From positions 496,001 through 560,000 of the forward strand of contig NZ_BAABJQ010000001.1 in assembly GCF_039543385.1 (NCBI RefSeq): a DNA stretch of 64,000 nt. Reading direction: 5' to 3'. Position numbers and translations under genes: made by a program. Source of the stretch: Rugosimonospora acidiphila (GTDB lineage: Bacteria > Actinomycetota > Actinomycetes > Mycobacteriales > Micromonosporaceae). Shown one piece after another: positions 51,522 through 60,795 of the stretch. How positions within the stretch are numbered: position 1 is the first letter of the stretch; each line of letters starts with the position of its first letter. The notes under the pieces were generated by a model that saw nothing but the letters and a program-made list of their open reading frames with translations, made no database searches and was not told where the DNA came from.

Positions 51522-51971
51522 TCAAGTCCGCGAAGATCGGCGCAGCCAGAGCAGTCCCAGAATCGGCAGGACAAGCGGGACGTACCCGTATCCCTGGCCG
51601 TAACCCGACCAGACGGTCGCATCCGGGAAGGCGGCGTGGTCGACCACGCTGGCGGTACCCACCGCGAGCACCCCGACCAGCTCGATTGAGCAGCAGAGCA
51701 CCGCGAAACGGCGCTCGGAGCGGGCCAGCGCCACGGTCGCCAGGATGTACACCACGCCGGCGAGTGCGGACAGCACGTACGCCAGCGGTGCCTCGTGGAA
51801 CTTGGTGGCGATCTGTACCCCCGCCCGGGCGGTCGCCGCCAGCGCGAACAGCCCGTACACGGCGACCAGCACCCGCCCCGGGCCGGCGTACGTGGGCCTG
51901 GGGCCGCCGGGCCCGCCGGTTTCTCGGGCGGGCCGGTCCAACGGGCCGGGATCGGACTTCAACTCAGCCAA
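51522..51971 (-). CDS. hypothetical four-helix membrane protein
   Basis: A 149-residue membrane protein with four hydrophobic segments after a 30-residue Pro/Gly-rich start. It ends LPILGLLWLRRSSRT. No domain is recognised. Its ATG lies inside the preceding gene (eight-base overlap), so the two are made together. The pair sits opposite pcrA. Confidence 0.78.
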   Translation of the reverse strand: MAELKSDPGPLDRPARETGGPGGPRPTYAGPGRVLVAVYGLFALAATARAGVQIATKFHEAPLAYVLSALAGVVYILATVALARSERRFAVLCCSIELVGVLAVGTASVVDHAAFPDATVWSGYGQGYGYVPLVLPILGLLWLRRSSRT

Positions 51972-52329
51972 CGCCGGTCCAGATCTGGTTGAGCCGGACG
52001 ATCAGGACAGCCACCACCAGGCCGCCGACGGTGGCGATGAGCGAGCCCCAGCGGGTCGGCTCCATCTTGGCCAGCACCCCGGCGACGGGCAGGATCACAA
52101 AGATCGCGACCAGGTACCCGATGAAGGTGGCCAGCTCGTGCGGTCGCTGGCCCTGCACCAGGTGGACCACCGAGATCACGATCTGCGTGATGACCAGGGC
52201 CTGCGCGACCCCCATGGCGACCAGTTCGCCGATGCCGATGGGGCGTTTGCGCAAGGTGGTCACCAGGCACCACGCGGCGGCGAGCAGCGAGGTGATGATG
52301 ACCGCCGTACCAACGCCGTGCGGTGTCAT
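51964..52329 (-). CDS. hypothetical four-helix membrane protein
   Basis: A 121-residue membrane protein starting MTPHGVGTAVIITSLL. Four membrane helices cover most of its length. The function is unknown. It is divergent from pcrA, with 91 bases between the start codons. It overlaps the next membrane gene by eight bases. Confidence 0.8.
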   Translation of the reverse strand: MTPHGVGTAVIITSLLAAAWCLVTTLRKRPIGIGELVAMGVAQALVITQIVISVVHLVQGQRPHELATFIGYLVAIFVILPVAGVLAKMEPTRWGSLIATVGGLVVAVLIVRLNQIWTGVG

Positions 52330-52336
52330 GGGGGGA

Positions 52337-52342
52337 ACCCTA
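52337..52342 (-). promoter_or_regulatory. Probable -10 box of leaderless membrane-protein gene
   Basis: On the minus strand TAGGGT is seven bases before ATG 52329. The run between them is all pyrimidine, so a ribosome binding site is excluded. Confidence 0.5.
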
Positions 52343-52404
52343 GTCCGGCCGCGTCCCGAGATCCGGGCCGGCCCGGGCAGCCGCGTTCTGTCGGGGGTGC
52401 GGCA

Positions 52405-52421
52405 TAGACTCGGTTGCGCGA
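52405..52421 (+). promoter_or_regulatory. Probable -10 box of pcrA
   Basis: TAGACT at 52405-52410 lies ten bases before ATG 52421, leaving a leader of only a few bases at most. Confidence 0.4.
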
Positions 52422-54997
52422 TGCATGCTCTCTTCGACGCCCCCGCCAACCCGCCGTCGCCCGCCGAGCACCAGGGGCACCGCGGAGGAGCCAGCGGCTT
52501 CCAGCCCCGTGGCTCTCAGTCCAGCGACTCCCATTCCGGCGCCCCCGGCTCCGGCAGACGACTCGGGAACGATCCCGACAAGCTTCTCGAAGGGCTCAAC
52601 GGGCCCCAGCGGGAGGCCGTCGTCCACGCCGGTTCGCCGCTGCTCATCGTGGCCGGTGCCGGCTCCGGCAAGACCCGGGTGCTGACCCACCGCATCGCAT
52701 ACCTGCTGGCCGCCAGGGAGGTGCATCCGGGCGAGATCATCGCCATCACCTTCACCAACAAGGCGGCCGGCGAGATGAAGGAACGGGTCGCCGCGCTGGT
52801 CGGCGGGCGGGCCCGGATGATGTGGGTGTCGACGTTCCACTCCGCGTGCGTGCGCATCCTGCGCGCGGAGCACGAGCACGTCAACCTCAAGTCGACCTTC
52901 TCGATCTACGACGCGGATGACTCCCGGCGACTCATGCAGCTGGTCGCCCGCGAGTTGGACCTCGACCCCAAGCGCTATCCGGCCCGATCGCTGGCCACCC
53001 AGGTGTCCAACCTGAAGAACGAGCTGATCGACCCCGAGACCAACGCGGCCCGGGCCAGTGGGCCGGCCGAGCGCACGCTGGCCGAGGCGTACACGCTCTA
53101 CCAGCGCCGGCTGGCGGAGGCGCACGCGCTGGACTTCGATGATCTGATCATGACGACCGTCCACCTGCTCCAGGCGTTCCCCGCAGTGGCCGAGAAGTAC
53201 CGTCGCCGGTTCCGCCACGTGCTGGTCGACGAGTACCAGGACACCAACCACGCGCAGTACATGCTCGTGAAGGAGCTGGTCGGCGACACCGGGGAGCTGT
53301 GCGTCGTCGGCGACGCGGACCAGTCGATCTACGCCTTCCGCGGCGCCACCATCCGCAACATCCTGGAATTCGAGCGGGACTACCCGGACGCCCGCACGAT
53401 CCTGCTGGAGCAGAATTACCGCTCCACCCAGACCATCCTGTCGGCCGCCAACTCGGTTATTGACCGCAACACCGAGCGCAAGCCGAAGCGGCTGTGGAGC
53501 GAGCAGGGCGCCGGCGAGCAGATCGTCGGGTACGTCGCCGACACCGAGCACGCCGAGGCCGACTGGGTCGGCCGGGAGATCGACCGGCTGTGCGACGAGG
53601 GCCTGGCCCGCCCGAGCGACGTGGCGGTGTTCTACCGCACGAACGCGCAGTCCCGGGTCTTCGAGGAGGTTTTCATCCGGGTCGGCCTGCCCTACAAGGT
53701 GGTCGGCGGGGTCCGGTTCTACGAGCGCAAGGAGGTCCGGGACGCCCTGGCCTACCTGCGGGCGATCGCCAACCCGGACGACACGGTGAGCCTGCGGCGC
53801 ATCCTGAACACGCCGCGCCGGGGGATCGGGGATCGGGCCGAGGCGTGCGTGGAGGCGCTGGCCGCGCGGGACCGGATCGGGTTCGGAGCGGCGCTGCGCA
53901 AGGCGGTCGAGGCGCCGGGCATCTCCACCCGGGCGGTGAACGGGATCAACGACTTCCTCGCCCTGATGGACGGGCTGCGCGAGCTGTCCGCGACCGCGTC
54001 CGCCGAGGAGGTGCTCGAGGCGCTGCTGCAGCGCTCGGGTTACCTCAGCGAGCTGGAGGACAGCCTCGACCCGCAGGACGCCGGGCGCGTGGAAAACCTG
54101 CAGGAACTGGTGAGCGTGGCCCGGGAGTACACGGAGCGGGCCGAGGCTACGGCCGCCGCGCTCGCCACGCCCGAGGAGGCCGCCGAGGCCGGAACTCCGG
54201 CCGCCGAGCCGATCGCCGCGTCCGGGACTCCGGCCGCCGAGCCGATCGCCGCGTCCGGGACCCCGGCCGCCGAAGCCCCGGCCACCGGCGTGCCCACCCT
54301 CGCGGGCTTCCTCGAGCAGGTCTCCCTGGTCGCCGACGCCGACGAGATCCCGTCCGAGGACCCCGACCACCAGGGCGTGGTGACGCTCATGACCCTGCAC
54401 ACCGCGAAGGGACTGGAGTTCCCGGTGGTGTTCCTCACCGGTCTGGAGGACGGGGTCTTCCCGCACCTGCGGTCGCTGGGCAACAACCGTGAACTGGAGG
54501 AGGAGCGCCGGCTCGCCTACGTCGGGATCACCCGGGCCAGGCACCGGCTGTACCTGTCGCGGGCAGTGACCCGCTCCGCGTGGGGCCAGCCGCAGTACAA
54601 CCCGGCGTCCCGGTTCCTGGAGGAGCTGCCGGAGGACGCGATGCGCTGGGAGCGCACCGAGGCCTCCTACACGTCCTGGTCCGGCAGCGGTGGCGGGGTC
54701 GGCGGGCGGGCCGGGTTCACCGGTAACCGCGACCGGTTCGCCGGTAACACGCCCAAGGCCGCCCGGCTGGCGGAGCGGCTGGGCATCCCGTCGGCGGCGG
54801 GCCTGTCCACGGCGAGCGAGCTGGCAAAGTCCGACGTGCCCAGCGTGGCACCGGGCGACCGGGTCAACCATCAGCGCTGGGGGCTGGGTCGGGTGGTGGC
54901 GGTCGAGGGTGCCGGCGCGCGGGCCCAGGCTCAGATCGACTTCGGCGACCAGACAATGTGGATCGTGCTGCGACACGCGCCGATCGAGAAGATCTGA
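52421..54997 (+). CDS. pcrA: UvrD/PcrA-family ATP-dependent DNA helicase
   Basis: A superfamily 1A 3'-5' helicase of 858 residues acting in DNA repair and replication restart. The Q motif is LNGPQREAVVH, Walker A is AGAGSGKTRVLTHR, motif II is LVDEYQDTN, followed by GDADQSIYAFRGA, QNYRST, TLHTAKGLEF and VGITRARHRLYLS. The C-terminal Tudor-like domain (GDRVNHQRWGLGRVV) binds RNA polymerase in PcrA. A 12-residue Ala/Pro repeat occurs near residue 600. The first 60 residues are low-complexity. Confidence 0.95.
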   Translation: MHALFDAPANPPSPAEHQGHRGGASGFQPRGSQSSDSHSGAPGSGRRLGNDPDKLLEGLNGPQREAVVHAGSPLLIVAGAGSGKTRVLTHRIAYLLAAREVHPGEIIAITFTNKAAGEMKERVAALVGGRARMMWVSTFHSACVRILRAEHEHVNLKSTFSIYDADDSRRLMQLVARELDLDPKRYPARSLATQVSNLKNELIDPETNAARASGPAERTLAEAYTLYQRRLAEAHALDFDDLIMTTVHLLQAFPAVAEKYRRRFRHVLVDEYQDTNHAQYMLVKELVGDTGELCVVGDADQSIYAFRGATIRNILEFERDYPDARTILLEQNYRSTQTILSAANSVIDRNTERKPKRLWSEQGAGEQIVGYVADTEHAEADWVGREIDRLCDEGLARPSDVAVFYRTNAQSRVFEEVFIRVGLPYKVVGGVRFYERKEVRDALAYLRAIANPDDTVSLRRILNTPRRGIGDRAEACVEALAARDRIGFGAALRKAVEAPGISTRAVNGINDFLALMDGLRELSATASAEEVLEALLQRSGYLSELEDSLDPQDAGRVENLQELVSVAREYTERAEATAAALATPEEAAEAGTPAAEPIAASGTPAAEPIAASGTPAAEAPATGVPTLAGFLEQVSLVADADEIPSEDPDHQGVVTLMTLHTAKGLEFPVVFLTGLEDGVFPHLRSLGNNRELEEERRLAYVGITRARHRLYLSRAVTRSAWGQPQYNPASRFLEELPEDAMRWERTEASYTSWSGSGGGVGGRAGFTGNRDRFAGNTPKAARLAERLGIPSAAGLSTASELAKSDVPSVAPGDRVNHQRWGLGRVVAVEGAGARAQAQIDFGDQTMWIVLRHAPIEKI

Positions 54998-55007
54998 CCG
55001 ATCGGAA

Positions 55008-55033
55008 CCGCCCGCACCTTGAGGTGCGGGCGG
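55008..55033 (+). terminator. terminator hairpin after pcrA
   Basis: A perfect 11-bp stem (55008-55018 with 55023-55033) and a TTGA loop, between the convergent pcrA and M23-family genes. No T tail. Confidence 0.65.
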
Positions 55034-55159
55034 ATCGACGGTGGACGAGCTTGAGACCGTCGGCCGGGGTTGGATCGTCGCCTGGGCCTGGGCCTGGGCC
55101 GCCGGTCGGGCGCGAGCCGGAGCCGGCTCGGGCGGCCGAACCCGTCGGCCGCGCCGGGC

Positions 55160-55876
55160 TCAGCCGTCGATGGCCTCGTTGTGCTGCGGGATGTCGACGC
55201 CCTGCGCGGTAAGGAACGAGATAGCGTCGATCATCTTGCCGTTCTGACGGATCTCGAAGTGCAGGTGGGGGTCGAACGAGTACCCCGTGTTGCCGGTCAG
55301 GCCGAGTTGGTCGCCCGCGTGCACGGTCTGACCCTCGCGCACCATCAGCTGCGAGGCGTGCGCGTAGAGGATCGTGGTGCCGTTGCCCGCGTCCACCTCG
55401 ACGCAGTAGCCGAAGCCGCCGCACCAGCGGGCCAGCTTCACCGTGCCGTCGTGCGCCGCGTAGAAGGAGGTGCCCTCCGCCGCCGTCAGGTCAACACCCG
55501 ACTTGGCGCTCGTCGACGGCGCGACGGTGTAGTTCTTGATCGGGAGCATCCACAGGTTCGGGATCGACTCGTCTACGGAGGCCAGAGCGCCCGAGCGGTC
55601 GGCCGACCTGTTCACCCGGTCGGCGTTGGTCTGGCGGCTCGCCGCGTTGATCCCGACCGAGGAGCTGGAGATGTTCGTCGCGTTCAGTGCCGCCGGGTCG
55701 GCCTTGACGTCCGGCATGGACGAGGCCGTGGCGAGCGCGACCATTCCGGCACCCACGAGCGCCGTCGTCGCCACCGCCGCGTATCGCGCCCGGGGTGGAG
55801 TCGGTGCTCGACGGTGGCCACGATAGCGACCGCGATCTTCCCGAGAAGACACGCACACCCTCCGAATCAGTGTCAT
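55160..55876 (-). CDS. M23/LytM-family cell-wall peptidase-like protein with altered zinc site
   Basis: An exported protein of 238 residues. A basic N terminus is followed by a hydrophobic signal segment (about 35-55), a linker and a C-terminal LytM domain. The second zinc motif HLHFE is intact (FDPHLHFEIR), and GNGTTILYAHAS is present. The first motif, normally HxGxD, reads AKSGVDL, so the His ligand is replaced. It may be a non-catalytic activator or a variant enzyme. I start at ATG 55876; the frame also runs to a TTG at 55954 without a ribosome binding site. Confidence 0.83.
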   Translation of the reverse strand: MTLIRRVCVSSREDRGRYRGHRRAPTPPRARYAAVATTALVGAGMVALATASSMPDVKADPAALNATNISSSSVGINAASRQTNADRVNRSADRSGALASVDESIPNLWMLPIKNYTVAPSTSAKSGVDLTAAEGTSFYAAHDGTVKLARWCGGFGYCVEVDAGNGTTILYAHASQLMVREGQTVHAGDQLGLTGNTGYSFDPHLHFEIRQNGKMIDAISFLTAQGVDIPQHNEAIDG

Positions 55877-56289
55877 TACACGGCTCGGATCTCCGGTCGA
55901 GGCCGATCGGTGATCGCGCTCCGCGTCGTCATCCAGATGTCGCTCGGACGACAACAGGGGTCACCGTAGCGAATTTGTTACCAGCCACACAAGCCACTCG
56001 CGCAACTTGGCCCTAGTGCCGGACGCCAAGTCGTATGGATGTGCGGAATTCGTTACCTTCGCCTGTGACGTTCGTTATCCCGGAAACACAATAAGTGTTC
56101 AGTAGCACACTTACGGTAAAGTAATTCGGGTGCCGATAGTGCACCTGTCTGTCCCGGGTTAGGGTTCGTTCAGGTCGCTCCGGCGGACTGTGGTGGCGCT
56201 GCCCCGGCAACGGTGGCTCGAGCCGGCCCCTGGCCGGTCCGGGCGGCCGGCAGGGTTCCGGTCGGCTGATGGGAAGGGTGGGTGCCGCG
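55877..56289. other. gene-free 413-base region with repeated TAACRAA words
   Basis: On the minus strand, upstream of the M23-family gene, TAACGAA or TAACAAA occurs three times (+ strand about 55973-55981, 56048-56055 and 56071-56077), as two GGTAACRAATTC copies plus a TAACGAAC. These could be operator half-sites for a cell-envelope regulator. I looked for a c-di-AMP riboswitch, common before such genes, and did not recognise one. Confidence 0.5.
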
Positions 56290-56694
56290 ATGAGTTCTCG
56301 GATCCGGGTGGTGGTCGCCAAGCCCGGGCTGGACGGCCACGACCGGGGGGCGAAGGTCGTCGCGCGGGCGCTGCGCGACGCCGGCATGGAGGTCATCTAC
56401 ACGGGCCTGCACCAGACTCCGGAGCAGATAGTGGAGACGGCGATCCAGGAGGACGCGGACGCGGTTGGCCTGTCCATCCTGTCCGGGGCGCACATGACCC
56501 TGTTCAAGCGGGTCTTCGAGCTGCTCGCCGAGCGGGACGCCGCCGACATCGTCGTGTTCGGCGGAGGCATCATCCCCGACGCGGACATCCCGGAGTTGGA
56601 GCGCATGGGCGTGGCCAAGATCTTCACACCGGGCGCGACCACGCAGTCCATTGTGGACTGGGTGCGGGAGCACGTGGCGACGCCGGTCTCCTGA
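56290..56694 (+). CDS. cobalamin-binding small subunit of acyl-CoA mutase (IcmB-like)
   Basis: A 134-residue B12-binding protein. The motif DGHDRGAKVVARAL contains the DxHxxG sequence whose His binds cobalt, followed by VIYTGLHQTPEQI, GLSILSGAHM and VFGGGIIPDADI. It resembles the separate small subunit of isobutyryl-CoA mutase and the C-terminal domain of methylmalonyl-CoA mutase. The catalytic large subunit must be encoded elsewhere. I start at ATG 56290 with GGAAGGG upstream; ATG 56269 is in frame too. Confidence 0.88.
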   Translation: MSSRIRVVVAKPGLDGHDRGAKVVARALRDAGMEVIYTGLHQTPEQIVETAIQEDADAVGLSILSGAHMTLFKRVFELLAERDAADIVVFGGGIIPDADIPELERMGVAKIFTPGATTQSIVDWVREHVATPVS

Positions 56695-56769
56695 CGCGAC
56701 CGCCGGGCGGGCGGGCGCCGGACGCGAAGTGCGACTTTCGCCGTGCGATATTTCCAGAAATGGAAAAGG

Positions 56770-56806
56770 GAGCGGCCGGACGCACCCCTCACACGTCCGG
56801 CCGCTC
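56770..56806 (+). terminator. terminator hairpin after mutase subunit gene
   Basis: A perfect 13-bp stem (56770-56782 with 56794-56806) with an 11-base loop. Confidence 0.7.
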
Positions 56807-56939
56807 TATGCACGACGCCCCGCCGCCACCCCTCGACCGACAGGGCATCGGCCGTTTTTGGTGTCGACCCCGTTCCCGGCGTCGACATTCTTCTCAACGA
56901 GGCCCCGTTGGGCGGGTTACGCGGGCGGTGCGAATTATT

Positions 56940-56955
56940 TGTGCCCTAGGGCACA
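56940..56955 (+). promoter_or_regulatory. 16-base palindrome before sucC, CRP-like
   Basis: TGTGCCCTAGGGCACA is a perfect palindrome. TGTG and CACA with eight bases between match the CRP half-site spacing. It is centred 46 bases upstream of the TAGGCT box and 109 bases before the sucC start codon. Confidence 0.6.
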
Positions 56956-57056
56956 CGGCGTACCCGTCCCGCTTGATGCGCGTAAGCGGCGGTTAGGCTT
57001 CGGGCCGTAGGCCCGGCTTAGTGGAAGACGGGCGCGATCGGAACGGGACGCGCAAC

Positions 57057-58235
57057 GTGGACCTGTACGAATACCAGGGGCGCGAGCTGTTCGCCCGGCA
57101 TGCACTGCCGGTGCTGGACGGCGGCGTCGCCACCACCCCTGAGGAAGCCCGCGCCATCGCCGACCGGCTGGGCGGGCGAGTGGTCGTCAAGGCCCAGGTC
57201 AAGGTCGGCGGCCGGGGCAAGGCGGGCGGTGTCAAGCTCGCCGAGGGCGTAGACGAGGCCGAGGCCCGAGCCCGGGACATCCTCGGCATGGACATCAAGG
57301 GCCACACCGTTCACAAGGTGATGGTCACCAATACCGCCGACATCGTCGAGGAGTACTACTTCTCTTACCTGTTGGACCGGGCGAACCGCACCTTCCTCTG
57401 TATCGCCAGCGTCGCCGGCGGCATGGAAATCGAGCAGGTGGCGCACGAGGCTCCGGAAAAGGTCGTCCAGCAGCCGATCGACGCGAACGTCGGCGTGGAT
57501 GAGGCGACCGCGCGTGACATCGTGACGCGGGCCGGATTCCCGGCCGATGTCGCCGACCAGATCGTCGAGATCGCACAGAAGCTGTGGCAGACCTTCGTTT
57601 CCGAGGACGCCACGCTGGTCGAGGTGAACCCGCTCGCCAAGGTCGCGGACGGCCGGGTGCTGCTGCTCGACGCAAAGATCACTTTCGATGGCAACGCTGG
57701 TTTCCGTCACCCGGACCACGACGCGCTGGAGGACGCCTCCTCGGTGGACCCGCTGGAGCAGCGGGCCAAGGAGCGCGACCTCAACTACGTCAAGCTGGAC
57801 GGCGAGGTCGGCATCATCGGTAACGGCGCGGGTCTGGTCATGTCCACGCTGGACGTGGTGGCCTACGCGGGCGAGGCGCACGGCAAGGTACGGCCGGCGA
57901 ACTTCCTCGACATCGGCGGTGGCGCGAGCGCCGAGGTGATGGCCAACGGCCTGGAGATCGTCCTGTCGGACCCCGCGGTGCGCAGCGTCTTCGTCAACGT
58001 CTTCGGCGGCATCACCGCCTGCGACGCGGTCGCCAACGGCATCCTTCAGGCGCTGAAGCTGCTCGGCGAGCGCGGTGAGACCGTCACCAAGCCGCTGGTC
58101 GTCCGCCTGGACGGCAACAACGCCGAGGAGGGCCGGCGGATCCTGGACAGCGCGGGTAATCCGCTGGTGGAACGGGTAGACACGATGGACGGCGCCGCCC
58201 AGCGCGCCGCCGAACTCGCCGCGGCAGGAGCATGA
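57057..58235 (+). CDS. sucC: succinyl-CoA synthetase (ADP-forming) subunit beta
   Basis: The beta subunit of the TCA cycle enzyme that interconverts succinyl-CoA and succinate with ATP or GTP formation. The protein has 392 residues. An ATP-grasp fold starts DLYEYQGRELFARH, with VVKAQVKVGGRGKAGGV binding nucleotide. EVNPLAKVADG carries metal ligands, and VNVFGGITACDAVANGIL is near the C-terminal CoA-facing part. I start at GTG 57057. sucD begins one base after its stop. Confidence 0.96.
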   Translation: MDLYEYQGRELFARHALPVLDGGVATTPEEARAIADRLGGRVVVKAQVKVGGRGKAGGVKLAEGVDEAEARARDILGMDIKGHTVHKVMVTNTADIVEEYYFSYLLDRANRTFLCIASVAGGMEIEQVAHEAPEKVVQQPIDANVGVDEATARDIVTRAGFPADVADQIVEIAQKLWQTFVSEDATLVEVNPLAKVADGRVLLLDAKITFDGNAGFRHPDHDALEDASSVDPLEQRAKERDLNYVKLDGEVGIIGNGAGLVMSTLDVVAYAGEAHGKVRPANFLDIGGGASAEVMANGLEIVLSDPAVRSVFVNVFGGITACDAVANGILQALKLLGERGETVTKPLVVRLDGNNAEEGRRILDSAGNPLVERVDTMDGAAQRAAELAAAGA

Positions 58236-58236
58236 C

Positions 58237-59124
58237 ATGGCGATCTGGCTGACCAAGGATTCGAAGGTCATCGTTCAGGGGGTGACGGGGTCCGAGGGCT
58301 CCAAGCACACCCGCCGCATGCTGCGGGCCGGGACGAACGTCGTCGGCGGCACCAACCCGCGCAAGGCCGGCACCACCGTCGACTTCGACGGCATTCAGGT
58401 GCCGGTGTTCGCCGGGGTGGCCGAGGCGATGAAGGAGACCGGCGCCGACGTTTCGGTGATCTTCGTACCGCCGGCGGGTGCCAAGGCCGCGATGATCGAG
58501 GCCATCGACGCGCAGATCCCGCTCGCTGTCGTGATCACCGAGGGCATCCCGGTGCACGACGCGACGGCCGCGTGGGCGTACAACGTCGCGAACGGCAACA
58601 AGACCCGGATCATCGGGCCGAACTGCCCGGGCGTCGCCTCGCCGGGTGCGTCGAACGCGGGCATCATCCCGGCCGACATCACCGGCCCGGGCCGCATCGG
58701 CCTGGTGAGCAAGTCCGGCACGCTGACCTACCAGATGATGTACGAGCTGCGGGACATCGGCTTCTCCACCTGCGTGGGCATCGGCGGCGACCCGGTCATC
58801 GGCACCACCCACATCGACGCGCTCGCGGCGTTCCAGGACGACCCGGAGACCGCGGCGATTGTGATGATCGGTGAGATCGGTGGCGACGCCGAGGAGCGGG
58901 CCGCGGAGTTCATCAAGGCCAACGTCACCAAGCCGGTGGTCGGCTACATCGCCGGCTTCACCGCGCCCCCCGGGAAGACGATGGGGCACGCCGGCGCGAT
59001 CATCTCCGGCTCCTCCGGTACCGCCGACGCCAAGAAGGTGGCGCTGGAGGCGGCCGGCGTGAAGGTCGGCAAGACGCCGAGCGAGACCGCCAGGCTCATG
59101 CGCGAGGTCATTCAGTCCCTCTGA
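58237..59124 (+). CDS. sucD: succinyl-CoA synthetase subunit alpha
   Basis: The alpha subunit, 295 residues. The CoA-binding Rossmann domain has VIVQGVTGSEGS and GTNPRKAG, and the phospho-histidine is in GKTMGHAGAIISG. GPNCPG and VSKSGTLTYQ are conserved. It forms an operon with sucC, separated by a single base. A hairpin follows at 59207. Confidence 0.96.
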   Translation: MAIWLTKDSKVIVQGVTGSEGSKHTRRMLRAGTNVVGGTNPRKAGTTVDFDGIQVPVFAGVAEAMKETGADVSVIFVPPAGAKAAMIEAIDAQIPLAVVITEGIPVHDATAAWAYNVANGNKTRIIGPNCPGVASPGASNAGIIPADITGPGRIGLVSKSGTLTYQMMYELRDIGFSTCVGIGGDPVIGTTHIDALAAFQDDPETAAIVMIGEIGGDAEERAAEFIKANVTKPVVGYIAGFTAPPGKTMGHAGAIISGSSGTADAKKVALEAAGVKVGKTPSETARLMREVIQSL

Positions 59125-59206
59125 CCTCGTCGTCAGCGGGCGATCCGCCCGGTGGGACCGCAATCCTCCGGGCGGCTCGGGCCGCGGGCTCTCCAAGGCA
59201 AAAGCA

Positions 59207-59244
59207 ACGTGTGACGGCCGGTCGCGTGACCGGCCGTCTCACGT
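59207..59244 (+). terminator. terminator hairpin after sucD
   Basis: A 17-base arm (59207-59223) pairs with 59228-59244 with a single T-T mismatch and a GCGT loop. It ends the sucCD operon before the DUF6350-type gene. Confidence 0.75.
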
Positions 59245-59262
59245 TTGAGAGAGTCAGGGGCG

Positions 59263-60795
59263 ATGGCAGGCACCCCCACCACGGACGGACCCGACGATCG
59301 CCCCACGGCGCCGGGGCCGGCCGCTCGTCCGGACACCGAGCGGACCCGGCGCGGTACCGCGCCCGATTCCGCCTCCGGCGAGGCGGCCGGCTCGAACCCC
59401 GACGGCGCGTCCCGCGCCGCCTCCGGCACGGCAACCCGCTCGACGCCCGGCGCGACCACCCGCTCCACCACGGGCGGGGCTAACCGCTCCAGCGCAGCCG
59501 GGACCACCCGCTCCGCCTCCGGCGAGACCCGCGCCGGCGCGGGTGCGGCGGCCGGAACCGCCCCCGGCGGCGCGCGTCGGCCCACGGTGCCACGGCAGCG
59601 CCGGCCGGCCCGCCGTCGCCGGGCACCGGTGCTGGTGGCGGCCGCGGTCACCACGGTCTGGGCGGCTGCGGTCTCCTATCTGGCCGTGATCGCGGTGGTC
59701 GCGCTGGTCGTACTGGTCAGCGGCGGCGCCGCCGCGGCGGTGGTGTTCCGGTTCGGTACCGGTGGCTGGCTGCTCGCGCACGGGGTACCGCTGGACACCG
59801 AGGCCGGGCGCCTCGGCCTGGTACCGCTGGCCGTCTCGGTGCTGGCCGCCTGGCGCCTGGTCCGGGCCGGCGTGCACACCACCCGGGCCATCGGTGCCCG
59901 CAGGCGCGGCCCAGTCCGGCACGGCCTCGTGGCCGCCGCCTGCGTCGGGATCGTGTACGGGCTGCTCGGCGCCGTGGCGGCCGCCGCGGCGCACGACGGC
60001 GGACTGGCCGTCTCCCCGCTGCGGGCCGGACTGACCTTCGCCGGGTTCGGCGCGATCGCGGCGGCGATCGGTGCCGTCGGCGAGAGCGGACTGGCGGCCG
60101 GATGGTGGAGCGGTCTGCCGTCGCCGGTCCGGGACGCGGTGCGCACCGGTGCCGTCGCGGCCCTGTTGGTGCTCGGGGCCGGCGCGGCCGTCGCGGGCGT
60201 CGCGATCGCGGTAGCCGGTGGCGAGGCGAGCGACATGTTCGCGGCGTACCACACCGGGGTCGGCGGCCAGGTCGGCCTGACCCTGCTCTGCCTGGTCTTC
60301 GCCCCCAACCTCGCGATCTGGTCGTCCGCCTACCTGATCGGCCCGGGCTTCATGGTCGGCGCGGGCGCGGTGGTCAGCGCCGCCAGGGTGAGCCTGGGCG
60401 CCCTGCCGGCCGTCCCGGTGCTCGCCGGGCTGCCCAGCACCGCCGTGTCGGGACTCGCCGCGCCGCTGCTGGGGGTGCCGATGGCGGGCGGGATGGCGGC
60501 CGGTTGGCTGCTGGCCCGGCGCATCCGCCGGTCGGCGGAGCGGGGTGCGCCCGCGCCGTCGTGGGCCTCGCTGCTGGGCGCGGCCGCCGGGGCCGGGCCG
60601 GCCGCCGGCGTGCTGCTCGGTCTGGCCGCCTGGGCGTCGGGCGGCTCGCTGGGCTCCGGCCGGCTCGCGGTCACCGGCCCGGACGGGTGGTGGGTCGGAC
60701 TGGTGGGTGCCCTGGTCGTGGCCATCGGAGCGGTGATCGCGGCCGCCGCGACCAGGGTATTGGCCGGTGGACGCCGGTGGAGCCGGCCCAGGTAG
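59263..60795 (+). CDS. DUF6350-type polytopic membrane protein
   Basis: A 510-residue membrane protein. The first 110 residues are hydrophilic, rich in Thr/Ala/Gly/Arg and probably disordered. About 11 hydrophobic segments follow, rich in Ala, Val and Gly. No catalytic motif is seen. The position between sucD and purN matches the membrane protein family seen there in other actinomycetes. I start at ATG 59263; the frame also opens at TTG 59245. Confidence 0.78.
   Translation: MAGTPTTDGPDDRPTAPGPAARPDTERTRRGTAPDSASGEAAGSNPDGASRAASGTATRSTPGATTRSTTGGANRSSAAGTTRSASGETRAGAGAAAGTAPGGARRPTVPRQRRPARRRRAPVLVAAAVTTVWAAAVSYLAVIAVVALVVLVSGGAAAAVVFRFGTGGWLLAHGVPLDTEAGRLGLVPLAVSVLAAWRLVRAGVHTTRAIGARRRGPVRHGLVAAACVGIVYGLLGAVAAAAAHDGGLAVSPLRAGLTFAGFGAIAAAIGAVGESGLAAGWWSGLPSPVRDAVRTGAVAALLVLGAGAAVAGVAIAVAGGEASDMFAAYHTGVGGQVGLTLLCLVFAPNLAIWSSAYLIGPGFMVGAGAVVSAARVSLGALPAVPVLAGLPSTAVSGLAAPLLGVPMAGGMAAGWLLARRIRRSAERGAPAPSWASLLGAAAGAGPAAGVLLGLAAWASGGSLGSGRLAVTGPDGWWVGLVGALVVAIGAVIAAAATRVLAGGRRWSRPR

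Larger units (their letters stand above)
56695..57056. other. 362-base intergenic region before sucC
   Basis: It holds the terminator of the mutase subunit gene (56770-56806), a 16-base palindrome (56940-56955) and a TAGGCT box (56994-56999). No gene was recognised. Confidence 0.6.

Noticed and set aside
55877..56289. c-di-AMP riboswitch before the M23-family gene
   Set aside because: Such riboswitches often precede cell-wall hydrolase genes in actinobacteria, but I could not match the conserved core in either strand.
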